DNA of 64,000 nt from NCBI RefSeq assembly GCF_042242105.1, contig NC_092017.1:19678432-19742431 (forward strand). Direction: 5' to 3'. The stretch is from Pempheris klunzingeri. Taxonomy: Eukaryota > Chordata > Actinopteri > Acropomatiformes > Pempheridae. The notes beneath the pieces were generated by a model that worked only from the letters and a program-made list of their open reading frames with translations, was not told the DNA's origin and ran no database searches. Positions within the stretch are counted from its first letter, which is position 1; each line of letters starts with the position of its first letter. Positions 53,940 to 64,000 of this stretch are shown piece after piece. Both the position numbers and the translations under genes were made by a program.

Positions 53940-53974
<35 letters not shown>
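53940..53974. repeat. (ATA)n microsatellite near the gamt 3' end
   Basis: About eleven ATA units without interruption, roughly 75 bases beyond the predicted gamt poly(A) signal. Confidence 0.9.
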
Positions 53975-53975
<1 letters not shown>

Positions 53976-54047
53976 CAGCGAGAAGAACATAAAAATATAT
54001 GTATGACAGATACCAGCACCTATGAACTGAGTGGGGATGGTCTTGAA

Positions 54048-54053
54048 TTTATT
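54048..54053 (-). terminator. Polyadenylation signal of gamt
   Basis: AATAAA on the minus strand (TTTATT on the plus strand), about 105 bases after the gamt stop. The 3' UTR includes a T-run on the minus strand (A-run at 54113-54132 on the plus strand). Confidence 0.6.
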
Positions 54054-54158
54054 AAAAGAAGGCAGATGGTGAAATAAACAGAATGAGGAGGTCAGGAGGC
54101 ACATTGTAGTGGGAAAAAAAAAAAAAAAAAAAGGAGGTTTCAGTAGTGTCTTAAGACT

Positions 54159-57100
54159 TTACTCCTTGACGATGGTGGGAGTGATCATCTTTTGGAAGGA
54201 GTAGTATTTGCATTCGTTGGGTGCTACAATGTCCATGGTGGTGGTGCTAATCTTCTCTTTCTTGAAGCCGGCTTGGAGCAGATGAGGCACCTGGGTCTCC
54301 TGAAAATCATTAACAGACAGAGCTGGTCAGAGTGAGGCGGTTCACGGCTTTATCAGGACCTGCACAGCCTGATCCTGTTTATCGTTAACCTTGAAATTAT
54401 CGCAGCACGTAATTCAGCTCAACCCACGATGGAGATGTATGCTCAGTGCGGTGCTTCAGGGATAAATATCCATCAGACACTGTGGTCTGAACGGTCATGT
54501 CACACGTAAGAAAACACATGTTGATGATTCACAGGTACAGTAAACCGTAAAAAGTATAGCTCAACCAATATCACTGACTTAATGATTATACTGCAGCTTG
54601 CAAGATACTGCATTTACTGCAACATGTGTCACTAGAACTCTTTACCAAAGTCAAGCTTATGACATTTTCAGGGTCAGTGGATTAGAGTCTTCTTTTTATT
54701 GTGTATTTTTGCTTGTCATGTTGTAAAAGTTGCATTTTATTATGTTGTGTTTTTTGAACGGCTGCTACCTTGGCCATAAATAAAATAATTAAATAAGTAG
54801 TACGTGAGTAAAGCAAGTGAGAGTTGAAAGACATCCTAAAGCTTATGAACATCTTCAATTAAAACATATACTATAACCTTAGTGAGCTGTGTCCCTATTC
54901 AGTACTAGCATACTAATTTTAAACAGGTTTTAAGTTTGTTTGCATACAAAAAAACCCTCTTGATTTTAGAGTGTGCTGTTGGTGGACACTATTGTCCCAC
55001 AATGCACTGCACAAAAGAAATGTTGGAATTACTGATGGCTGTAAAATTTTACAATAAATTGCAAATGGTGGCGAAACACCTCAAAAAGTTCTTAGAAAAC
55101 AAAAAGGTATTAAAACATTTTGCTTTCTGTTCAACTGTTACAACTTCAAATGTTATTAAATGAGTTTTATGGTAAAACAGTATCCAATGAATATCATCAT
55201 AAAGTACGTTTGCTACTAACGATTATTTTCATTGTCGATTCATCTGTTGATTATTCTCTCGATTAAGAAATCATCAGCAGCTGTTTGGTCTATAAAATGT
55301 CTGGAGAATGTTAAAAAAATTACTCAAACTGATTAATCGGTCATCAAAATACTTGGTGATTAATTTAATAGTTGACAACTAATTGATTGATCGCTGCAGC
55401 TCTAGTATAAAGTACTAACTGTGTACAATCAGTAATCAGTCAAATGGCCTGTCCTGTCAAATGAGATGATGAAGGCAACAAACCTCAAACATCTTCTCAA
55501 TGTTGTCGTATTTGACCTTGAGCAGCTCGCCCCAGGAGGTCAGGTTACAGTAGGTGAGGACGCCGCCGGTCTTCAGCAGCCTGTGAGCATGACCCTGCGG
55601 AGACACACAGACACAGATCAATCAGCGTTTTAGTCCTGATGGGATGTGACCTGGAGTAGACAGACGGGCGACGGGAAGCCCAATGTCTGACTGATGCCAA
55701 AATATTTACACTGAAGTAATTCATATTTTAGATACATGTTTTGTAAGTATTATTCAGCATCATTACTCTGCTTTTTATGCCAGTAATTCCCAGTATTCAG
55801 TGATTATCCTCCTCCACAATGTTAATATCTTCAGGACTCTGTGTGGGTTACTGGGGTGTTTTGTGTGTGTGTGTGTGTGTATTTTAACGTCCTACCTTAA
55901 TGAAGTCAAACTGGTGAGTGTGCCATGTTTCCTCTGACAGAGGGTATGTGTCATACAGGATACCTGGGAGAGGAGGGACACACACACAGGCAAAACTGTG
56001 AATATGATTGTTGAAGTTGAAATAAAAAGTTAACAAACAAGAAAAACATCAAACTGTGAACTCAGGAACAAACATTAAGCAAAACTGTGAGCTGAACATC
56101 TCCACACGTTTCCTCACTCCTGGTTTGATTTCTTACCATCAAAGTGGTTGTCTGGCAGAGTGGGGACAACGTCCTCCCAGAGGCCCTTCAGAGGGACAAC
56201 CTGCAACAATATAAACACCATCGTCCCTCATCTGCAGCTTCACATGTCAGATTGGGAACAGTAAATGTGTTCCAAGTCATCTACTGACCTTATGTGGCTG
56301 ACACTTGGCCCAGTTCTCCAGTCTGGCGAAGACACCATCGTTGCACTCGATGATCCAGTGCTCTTCGATGGGGAAAGACTCGATTTTAGTGGCAGCGATG
56401 GCCATGCCGAAACCAATCTCCAGAACCCGACCACCTACCAGACGAAACACAACAAAACACGACATTTATTTTCCACCAAAGGTTCAGTTGTCTGTTGGCC
56501 AGTGGTCTAATGTACCTACAGCATTATGGGTTTAATTCCAGCCAGGCATATCTGTCCCTGTGCAGCGTTTAGTAACAAAATGCTCATAAACAAAACCACA
56601 GTGATTTGGGTTCCACTTGTAAGACCCCACCTCTGATGAAGTCTTGTAACATGTGGTTGGACAGAAAGGCCGACGGGTTTCATTCCCTTTCAGAGAAGCA
56701 TATAAATAGATGAGGGGTAAAGTTGTTGTTGTTGCTTGACCCCTTCAGTGATTCACTGGGCCTTTAATCAGTGAAGTATTCACATTTTACTTCAGTTCAT
56801 TTTTGTGTGTCCTTGAGTAAATTGCATGCAAGCTGCACGGAGCTGAAATTAGTTCAGGTCAGGCACAAAAAAAAAAAAACTACACAGAGATGGTCGAAAG
56901 TCAATATTTGACATAAAAATTACACTTTTTATGTTCTGTGAATGCAAAATAAAATGTTCACATTCAAGGTATTGGCGCCTATTTGAAGGTGAAAACAAAA
57001 ACTTACTGAAAACTGACTACTGTGCGAAAAACAGGTGCTTTGAATTCATTAGTCTTTTCATAAATGGGGTGCACATGTTGGCTTTGTCTAAAGCATGTCA

Positions 57101-58066
57101 GCCATGATTGAGTGCAAGAGAAATGTGCATTTGTATAGTGTTGTGCGTGCAGTTTCAGTGCACACGCGTGTCCCTTCCCTCATGTCTGTGACGGTGTGTG
57201 GCTCAGTCTATTTTCACATTAAGCTACGAGCAGATGAGCTGTGTTCCCCTGCAGATTTCTTGGCCGGATCCCACGAGTAGAGTAACAGCTGTTGTAGTAT
57301 TCACAGAGCACTGAGCACCATGCTGCTCAAACTCACACACGTGTCCTCCAGATCCTCTACCAAAAAATGAAGGCGAGGCTGGAGTGTGTGTGCAAAAACT
57401 AGTACAAGAAACATTTCACACATTTTAAAACAGTATTGGAAAAATCTGAAAAAAATGCACAAACTTTTATAGATGCATATTTGAAAAAATGACTGCGTGA
57501 TTTCAAATTAACTATTGGGCTGTTTTATTTATTTATATGTCTGCTTTTTTTCTAATAAAGTAAATGTGTGAGGACAGTCTAAATGAGTGATTCAAATTTG
57601 ATTTTTAGGGCAAACTATATACTCAGTGTTTGGTGCAGTATGCTCATTTAAAAAAAAAAAAAAGAATAAAAATAAAGTTTACTGATAATATCAACTATCA
57701 GCAAAATAATAGGTATACTGACATATTTAAATGGCACATAACTGTTTACAAAATTATTCAGTATTTTTTTTAGCAAATGTGGTGCTGTCAATAGGCTGTA
57801 GCTGAGGGTTTATTATCGGACGCAGCCCGTCTAACCAACCCCGTGTCCGACAATGGATGCAGCCGTACACTCAAACGACCACTTTTACCTTTTGAGGCTG
57901 CTACGGTGGAGAGGGAGTGCATGTACGGGGTTTCCCAGCGCTCCATGACGGGCTTGCCCATGATCTCCAGGTGAGTGTCGGTCTCGTTGTAGCCGGCGCT
58001 AGCGTCATGCCAGGAGGCCTTGCAGTCCTCCCCCTTGGAGAAGATGGGCTGAGCAGCGGTGGTCAT
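54159..58066 (-). CDS. gamt: Guanidinoacetate N-methyltransferase
   Basis: Cytosolic enzyme that methylates guanidinoacetate with S-adenosylmethionine to give creatine. Six exons on the minus strand: 58066-57889, 56434-56289, 56200-56137, 55963-55896, 55594-55484, 54299-54159; phases join into 235 aa plus TAA (human 236). The motif block [19 protein letters not shown] carries E45 (human E46); [11 protein letters not shown] is the SAM-binding Gly-rich loop; [20 protein letters not shown], then [18 protein letters not shown] with D134 (human D135, guanidinoacetate binding), and [15 protein letters not shown]. All key residues are present and length is normal, so an active enzyme is expected. 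The start is the first ATG after a TATA-type promoter, and the N-terminus aligns with the family. Intron 1 is about 1.45 kb; the fifth exon has a GTTTGT donor. Convergent with ndufs7. Confidence 0.97.
55205..55402 (+). repeat. Dispersed teleost element (family R1, copy 4, most complete)
   Basis: Lies in a gamt intron. It has ACGATTATTTTCATTGTCGA, TTTGGTCTATAAAATGTCTG and a right end GTTGACAACTAATTGATTGA followed by TCGCTGCAGCTC. The right end read backwards (GAGCTGCAGCGATCAATCAA) is the usual starting sequence of this fish family, so this copy shows both the end and the internal part. Confidence 0.7.
55862..55881. repeat. (TG)n tract in a gamt intron
   Basis: About ten TG units starting 15 bases beyond the donor of the gamt exon 55963-55896; in the transcript this is a CA tract near a donor. 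Confidence 0.85.
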
Positions 58067-58147
58067 TTTGCTGAGGTGTCGTTGCCCGGTTCTGTTAGCG
58101 GCTCGACAGTCTGCACTCAGAGGAGGGTGACAGGCAGGAGGAGGCGG

Positions 58148-58154
58148 CTTTTAT
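58148..58154 (-). promoter_or_regulatory. TATA-type box of the gamt promoter
   Basis: ATAAAAG on the minus strand, about 82-88 bases before the ATG, which would place transcription start near 58122 and give a 5' UTR of about 55 bases. The preceding sequence upstream quickly becomes a CA-rich minisatellite. Confidence 0.5.
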
Positions 58155-58203
58155 GGGGCTCAGAAGTGCTGACACGGCCGGAGTCTCACTACAGGTCAAA
58201 ACG

Positions 58204-58281
58204 ACACACACACTGACACACACACTAACACACACACTGACACACACACTAACACACACACTAACACACACATACACACTG
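58204..58281. repeat. CACACACTAA/CACACACTGA minisatellite upstream of gamt
   Basis: Units of ten to twelve bases, CA-rich and ending alternately in CTGA and CTAA, repeat about six times. It sits 50 bases upstream of the gamt TATA box. Confidence 0.85.
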
Positions 58282-58405
58282 AAATTCCCAAGGAAGGGGC
58301 AGAGGCGGTGGTGCCCGAGATCCTCTGAAGAGACGAGGAGTCACTCAGAGGTAAATAGCAGGATCATTTTGCAGGGATAGCTGCTCCCCTGTGGTTGGTG
58401 TGTTT

Positions 58406-58812
58406 AAAGGTCCCATATTATGGAAAAATACACTATAATAATAGAATATAATAGAAAACATGCAGTTAAGATTCGGCTCCCTTTATGCTGTCATAAGGGG
58501 ATCTGTTGGTCATGTGACCTCCTCCATCAGTCTGTTTTGAGAAGGTGCTCCGCCGTCTGTCCAGCTGGTGGTAGAGAGGGTGATCAGGGTCGTCCACGAT
58601 GGTTAACAGTTTGCCATCTTTTCTGCTAACTCAGTAAATTAACAAATGAATCATGATGAGTTTTGCTCTACGGGAGTCGCCATTGTAGTTTAATGGCCGT
58701 CGCCATCTTTGTTTTTTGGGACCAGATTAGTCTCTGATTGGTTTGTCAAAATGTAGTCCCGCCCTAAAGCATATCCTGCTCTATTGTCTATTTTGCTCTA
58801 AATGGGGCCTTA
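58406..58812. mobile_element. Candidate non-autonomous DNA transposon with imperfect terminal inverted repeats
   Basis: The left end AAAGGTCCCATATTATGGAA aligns with the reverse complement of the right end, AAGGCCCCATTTAGAGCAAA, and similarity continues through an AAAATA(C/G)ACxATA segment. The 'GGTCCCATATTATG' start is familiar from abundant teleost repeats. No target-site duplication was found and the interior has no supported coding frame. Confidence 0.55.
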
Positions 58813-59079
58813 ATCTACTAAATGAACATCATTTTGTGCTGAAGAACACTTGAAACTAGCGACGTAAACTATAAACTTGTTAGTAAAATTGTTTACTGAA
58901 GTTTAAATCAAGTTAGAAATACAGTCACTTTCTCACAGACTCCTTCAGACTTCCTTTTGCCACCAGCAAAGTCGTCCTGTTAGCCATTAGAAAGAATGCA
59001 TGTTTAAGGCTCTTCAGCACTGACTTCACCTGTCAGACCCGGAGGCTACGTCCACTTCTTATACGCAGTCTATTTGAGA

Positions 59080-59165
59080 GACCCAAGCTAGCTGCCCCCT
59101 GTGTGTATGCTAAGCTAAGATAAGCTAAGATAAGCTAATGTCACCTGTCTGTAGTTTCATATTAT
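59080..59165. repeat. Fragment of the GCTAAGCTAAG inverted-repeat family
   Basis: TATGCTAAGCTAAGATAAGC and repeated GATAAGCTAA units, then TAGTTTCATATT, which match the right arm of the element at 36655-36990. Confidence 0.5.
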
Positions 59166-61102
59166 AATCAAGAACTATTATGATTATTGTAGTTATTTTG
59201 TTTTTTTTTAATGTTTTCAATTCAGTTTGGTTTCATTAAGTTTCCAGACTGAGTTTGTTCATTTCAGTTCAGGTTTTACTGTTTAAAATTAAATAGTTTT
59301 GATTGAGTTTTTATTAGTTTCAGCATTAGTTTTGTTTTTTAATGTCATAATATGGGGGCTATTTGTTTCAGCACAACACTTTTGTGAAGGCAGCTGACTC
59401 ACAGTCGTGCGGACATCTCTGTCTCAATAAACGGGTTCACCAGTGTCTTCTCATGCTTGTTGTCTAAACTAAAACTAAAACTACAGACATTTTCATATAT
59501 TTTTATCTTATTTTAGTCTGTTTGTACACAACATTATGTCAGCTATGTTTCATTTCTTCTGTCCCAAAGTCTAGTTTTTATATTTATTTCAGTTAAATGT
59601 TTTTTTCACAGCTAGTTTTAGTTTTTTGTTTAGTTTTAGTAACCCTTTAGTCAAACAGGTGTAAGACTAAAACCGGCTCTGGTAGTTGGGATTGTTTTGT
59701 CAAATGGTGTGTCTTGTTCTCTGTTATCTGTGTGGTCTTTAGAACGAGCAGCAGAGTGAGATCTCTTTGATTTTCTCCTGCTCTCTGAGTCTTGGGACAG
59801 ACAGCTGAAGTCAACCATTATGCTGGGTCTTACTTACACATGTTCATTTGCTCCAGTTGCACAACATTTTTCAAACTGATTCTGCAGCACAACTTTTTTA
59901 TGCTACATAAAAGGGCACATTTAAAACCGCTATACTCGTGAGAAACAGAATATATTTGTATTAGTGCCCCCAAATGTTTTAGACAATTTTTCTTTTTAAA
60001 TGCACCTGTTTTAAGTCCACAGCTGTTTTAACTGACACTGTATCTGTGTGAAAATATTGTATTTGGGTGTGAAAATGTAACTTCCTGCAGGGATGTTATT
60101 GTCCTGATGAATATTAGGAATACAGAGACACTGTAATTCTCTATGGGAGTAATATTAGTATCATATTTCATTTTTCATTTATAGTGTCAAAGCTTTATCT
60201 CAGAAATAAAAAAACAAGGCTCACTCTGCCCCCAAACCCTTAATAAACCATGTTTCCACTATTTTTTAATGTCATTTAGCCCTTTTCCTACGTGTTGTAT
60301 GACTGCATGACACAACGAGACAAGAACAGCAGTCAAAAATGGATCATCTGCTCATCTTCACAGCTCTTCTACCGAGATTACCCATCATCCACTTCAGTCC
60401 TATTAGGTGAAGCTGAGAGGGACCGGCTCCTCAGTGAGGGTCCTCGTCAAATCGCAGGTTTTCATCCACCTACTACTCTTACATGAGGCTCTTCATTCGC
60501 ACTGCCTTTGAATAATACTTGTTTCCTCAGAAGCTCACATTCATGCAGCAACCACGGCACTCCGACATGGGAAACAATAAGCCATTACGCTTTTTTTTGC
60601 AGTTCTCAAACTGTTGTAATGTCACAGACCCCCAAAAAGCCCATCAGAAACTTTTTGATGAGATGCTTTATCTCCAGGAAATGTCCCACTTTGGTAAATG
60701 TTGGTATTGAATTGCAGACAAGTGTGAAACCTAACTGGGATCGTTTCCAGTCATTTCAATTCCAGGATATCAGTTATATCGATGCATAACAGGATTTACA
60801 AAACATTACACATGTTCGTAACCCTTCACAACACTGTAAAGACCCTCAGGTCCAGGTGTTAACTGCTCCAAAGTCTAAACTGAAACCCAAAGGTGAACGT
60901 GCCTGTGCTGACGTGACGTGCTGTTTTTTTTTTCTCCACTTGGGATTAGGCATTCTTAAAGCCAACTAAATCCCTGCAATATATGTTAAGACCCAGATTT
61001 CCATTGTTGTACATTTTTATTTAATAAATATTGTCCTGCCTCTTATCTAAAAGTTGCATTTATTCATCCACAAAAACATGGTGTTCTCATCCTTATCACA
61101 TA

Positions 61103-61318
61103 CAGTTGCAAGAAAAAGTATGTGAACCCTTTGGGATTACTTGGATTTCTGCATAAATTGGTCATAAAATATGTTCTGATCTTCATCTAAGTCACATCAC
61201 TGGACAAACAAAGTCTGCTTAAACTAATACCGCACAAAAAATTATACGTTTTCATGTTTTTATTGAACACAACATGTAAACATTAACAGTGCAGGGTGGA
61301 AAAAGTATGTGAACCCCT
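61103..61318 (+). repeat. Left terminal inverted repeat of the Tc1 element
   Basis: Outer motif at about 61112-61131 and inner motif at about 61299-61317 both read AAAAAGTATGTGAACCC, likely transposase-binding direct repeats. Confidence 0.9.
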
Positions 61319-61483
61319 AGGCTAATGGCTTCTCCAAAAGCTAATTGGAGCGAGGAGTCAGCCAACCTGGAGTCCAATCAATGTGATGAGATTGGATGTG
61401 TTGGTTAAAGCTGCCCTGCCCTATAAAAAACACACACCAGTTTTGAGTTTGCTGTTCTCAAGAGGCATTGCCTGATGTGAACC

Positions 61484-62506
61484 GTGCCTCGCACAAAAGA
61501 GCTCTCAGAAGATCTACGATCAAGAATTGTTGACTTGCATGAAGCTGGAAAGGGTTACAAAAGTATCTCTAAAAGCCTTGATGTCCACGTGTCCACAGTA
61601 AGACAGACTGTCTACAAATGGAGAAAGTTCAGCACTGTTGCTACTCTCCCTAGGTGTGGTCGTCCTGTAAAGATGACTGTGAGAGCACAGCGCAGAATGC
61701 TCAATGAGGTGAAGAAGAATCCTAGGGTGTCAGTTAAAGACTTACAGAAATCTCTGGCACATGCTAACATTATTGTTGACAAATCTACAATAAGTAAAAC
61801 ATTAAACAAGAATGGAGTTCATGGGAGGATACCACGGAGGAAGCCATTGCTGTCCAAAAAAAACATTGCTGCACGTCTGAAGTTTGCAAAAGAGCACCTG
61901 GATGTTCCACAGCACTACTGGCAAAATATTCTGTGGACAGATGAAACCAAAATTGAGTTGTTTGGAAGGAACACACAACGCTATGTGTGGAGAAAAAAAT
62001 GCACAGCACACCAACACCAAAACCTCATCCCAACTGTGAAATATGGTGAAGGGGGCATCATGGTTTGGGGCTGCTTTGCTGCCTCAGGGCCTGGACGGAT
62101 TGCTGTCATCGACGGAAAAATGAATTCCCAAGTTTATCAAGACATTTTGCAGGAAAACTTAAGACCATCTGTCCGCCAACTGAAGCTCAACAGAGGATGG
62201 GTAATGCAACAGGACAACGACCCAAAGCATAGAAGTAAATCAACAACAGAATGGCTTCAACAGAAGAAAATACGCCTTCTGGAGTGGCCCAGTCAGAGTC
62301 CTGACCTCAACCCGATTGAGATACTGTGGAATGACCTCAAGAGAGCGATTCACACCAGACATCCCAAGAATATTGCTGAACTGAAACAGTTTTGTACAGA
62401 GGAATGGTCCAAAATTCCTCCTGACCGTTGTGCAGGTCTGATCTGCAACTACAGGAAACGTTTGGTTGAGGTTATTGCTGCCAAAGGAGGGTCAACCAGT
62501 TATTAA
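61484..62506 (+). pseudogene. Tc1 transposase, full-length frame but initiator codon is GTG
   Basis: A 340-codon uninterrupted frame encoding a DD34E cut-and-paste transposase. Residues about 1-120 are the paired-like DNA-binding region (two helix-turn-helix units separated by GRPVK at 59-63, where related proteins usually have GRPR). Catalytic residues are D153 in WTDETK, D244 in MQQDND and E279 in SPDLNPIEILW, the same spacing as in Sleeping Beauty; a Gly-rich box (GEGGIMVWGCFAASGPG) is present. The first codon, before PRTKELSED, reads GTG where the family has ATG. The first in-frame ATG is codon 64, which would delete much of the DNA-binding region. An ATG at 61475 just upstream is followed at once by TGA. 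Without GTG or other non-AUG initiation this copy would make no complete transposase, hence the pseudogene label, although its DNA ends look mobilisable. Confidence 0.85.
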
Positions 62507-62511
62507 ATCCA

Positions 62512-62726
62512 AAGGTTCACATACTTTTTCCACCCTGCACTGTGGATGTTTACATGTTGTGTTCAATAAAAACATGAAAACTTATAATTTTTTGTGCGGT
62601 ATTAGTTTAAGCAGACTGTGTTTGTCTAGTGATGTGACTTAGATGAAGATCAGAACATATTTTATGACCAATTTATGCAGAAATCCAAGTAATCCCAAAG
62701 GGTTCACATACTTTTTCTTGCAACTG
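62512..62726 (-). repeat. Right terminal inverted repeat of the Tc1 element
   Basis: Reverse complement of the left repeat with about five substitutions over roughly 212 bases; begins six bases after the transposase stop codon. Confidence 0.9.
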
Positions 62727-62728
62727 TA

Positions 62729-64000
62729 CTTTTGTTTCTTTTTGAGTATCCCTCTAAACTTTTGAATTTCACACTGAATTTAAAATGATTAAAAAATATG
62801 ATGTCAAGGCCAGGCCATCGATTATAGGACGACATTGTTTTTACACATTTTATTTTTATCAAAAAATTGCAGCTTCTGTGTTTTGGGTATTGAACTTGTC
62901 CACATTGCATTTTTGATAATATTTTGATTAATAGTTCAGCTCTTGTGACAGGTCAGAAACCAATATTAATAAGTTTACAAATTATTGATAGAAATAAATA
63001 TACAATAAAATGCTAATCTTGTTACGCAAATATCAACAATCAATAATAATACAATATACATTCTTCTTCAGAAGTACACAAACAGCACGCACTTCATTGT
63101 GCTGCCTCTTTGTTAGACCCTCACAGATTTATCTCAATACTAGACTAGTTTATTGCCTGACCTGTTTCATCACTGCTGCCCTCAGCATTCCTCTATCCGC
63201 CTGCTCAGACAAAATGTTGCGTCCAGTGATCAGAGTCAAAGGGCAGAAGAAGTCGTCATCACATCAGCCAGATAATGCCTCATTTCATTATCAGCCGGTT
63301 CAGAGTTCCCTTGTGTTTTTCCAATTCACAGCCCAACAGCTTTTCATCTGCAAACAAACACAAATGTGAATCACATCGTTATCAGAATGTAATACAACTT
63401 AAAGGTAATATGGTCCTTGAAGGGAATGGCCTTGTGTAAAGTTACAGAAAACTCTGGCAAAGGGTTAGTGTGTGTAAAAAAAAATATCTGAGCAGTCTGG
63501 ATCAGTATTTGGTCTTTTTAGATAATGAGTTATTTTGTTTTGTGTACTGTAATATTTTTACACACTAAATGACGTCTGATAGTCCAGTGTCACTGTACAC
63601 ACCTAGCTGCAGGATTAAATATGGTGCCTTTTTGTCATCCTATAAGTTATGGATTGAGTTAAACCGTCCATCAGGTTTATTTAACTTGTTTTTTAGTTTC
63701 AAAACACGTTTATGTCATATCATATCTTGTGAAAATATGCTTTTCCAACTGGAATGAACCATGGACACTAGCCCCCTTGTGGTAGTTACTGTTAAGACGT
63801 GTGATAGTTTTCACTCTGATATCTCCCACCTGGTAGTACAAATAGTGAAAATATGCTTTGACGATTGCTTCAATCCAAACAAGTTGACAGTCACAGATCA
63901 TTGTACTCTCAGCAGTTTACTCTAAAGTTAACCCCACCCATTATACTCCAAACAGGGTAAAACAAAAGCTCAGAATATCATTTGTAAAAATTATTTGAAA
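62729..64000. other. Right flank, no gene recognised
   Basis: AT-rich sequence with short unsupported open frames. The frame at 63010-63369 has no start in good context and no family resemblance. Nothing else could be identified. Confidence 0.55.

Larger units (their letters stand above)
50090..54040. other. Intergenic region between convergent ndufs7 and gamt
   Basis: No exon was recognised on either strand. It holds repeat copy R1-3 (51345-51475), a possible Tc1-derived scrap at about 52935-53040 (CAGTTCAAAAGTTTGAAATC) and an (ATA)n tract at 53940-53974. The open frame at 53333-53644 is low complexity and unsupported. Confidence 0.6.
58284..61100. other. Intergenic flank upstream of gamt
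   Basis: No exon recognised. It holds a candidate non-autonomous DNA element (58406-58812), a fragment of the GCTAAGCTAAG-type repeat (59080-59165), and AT-rich sequence with repeated TTAGTTTTAGTT-like units around 59460-59640. Confidence 0.55.
61103..62726 (+). mobile_element. Complete Tc1-like (Sleeping Beauty type) transposon
   Basis: The element starts CAGTTGCAAG and ends CTTGCAACTG, flanked by TA on both sides (61101-61102 and 62727-62728), the Tc1/mariner target. The terminal inverted repeats are about 215 bp each (61103-61318 and 62512-62726) and differ at only about five positions by direct comparison. Each contains an outer and an inner copy of the AAAAAGTATGTGAACCC motif, the IR/DR arrangement of this group. 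Total 1,624 bp with a single transposase frame. The near-identity of the ends points to a recent insertion. Polyadenylation-type AATAAA lies in the right repeat at 62565-62570. Confidence 0.95.

Noticed and set aside
62704-63369. Frames right of the Tc1 element as possible further genes
   Set aside because: AT-rich chance frames without motifs or exon structure.

Overview
This is a nuclear genomic window from a ray-finned (teleost, probably percomorph) fish. The evidence is vertebrate protein-coding genes split into short exons with GT-AG introns, AATAAA polyadenylation signals, abundant CA/GT microsatellites, and several interspersed repeats typical of teleost genomes, including a complete Sleeping Beauty-like Tc1 element. 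No operons, CRISPR arrays, rRNA or tRNA genes were seen.

Five host genes can be read exon by exon, and in each the exon phases join into one open frame. (1) arid3a (+, 9188-15027): the window opens inside the gene. Its first exons lie off the left edge; six coding exons here encode most of the ARID DNA-binding domain, the REKLES-type region and the C-terminus. (2) A CTD small-phosphatase-like gene, best matched to teleost ctdspl3 (+, 23923-32817, 11 exons, 379 aa). (3) tmem79/mattrin (+, 37970-42796, 4 coding exons, 436 aa). (4) ndufs7 (+, 45361-49671, 8 exons, 219 aa), the complex I subunit carrying Fe-S cluster N2. (5) gamt (-, 54159-58066, 6 exons, 235 aa), the last enzyme of creatine synthesis. 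ndufs7 and gamt converge tail to tail, as in human 19p13.3 where ARID3A also lies; tmem79 maps to human 1q22, so its position here is a fish-specific arrangement or the human one is derived.

Region by region: 1-9187 is arid3a intron with no recognisable exon, but with two hairpin-forming palindromes and a strong G-quadruplex motif. 15028 to about 16 kb is arid3a 3' UTR, then gene-poor sequence to 23.7 kb. 33.3-37.9 kb separates ctdspl3 from tmem79 and holds a teleost inverted-repeat element. 43.3-45.3 kb separates tmem79 from ndufs7. 50.1-54.0 kb lies between the convergent ndufs7 and gamt. 58.2-64 kb is repeat-rich flank with a candidate non-autonomous DNA element and the 1,624-bp Tc1 element at 61103-62726.

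The genes are not a functional cluster (transcription factor, phosphatase-like protein, membrane protein, respiratory subunit, methyltransferase). No wholly new biological system was found. The best leads are: an ARID-encoding exon bracketed by complementary TG and CA repeats right next to both splice sites; a Tc1 transposase with all catalytic residues and nearly identical terminal repeats whose initiator ATG has become GTG; a phosphatase-like protein whose DxDxT signature reads DLEET; clusters of GTTAGC/GCTAAC motifs at similar distances inside intron 1 of two unrelated genes; and two intronic hairpins about 190 bp apart.
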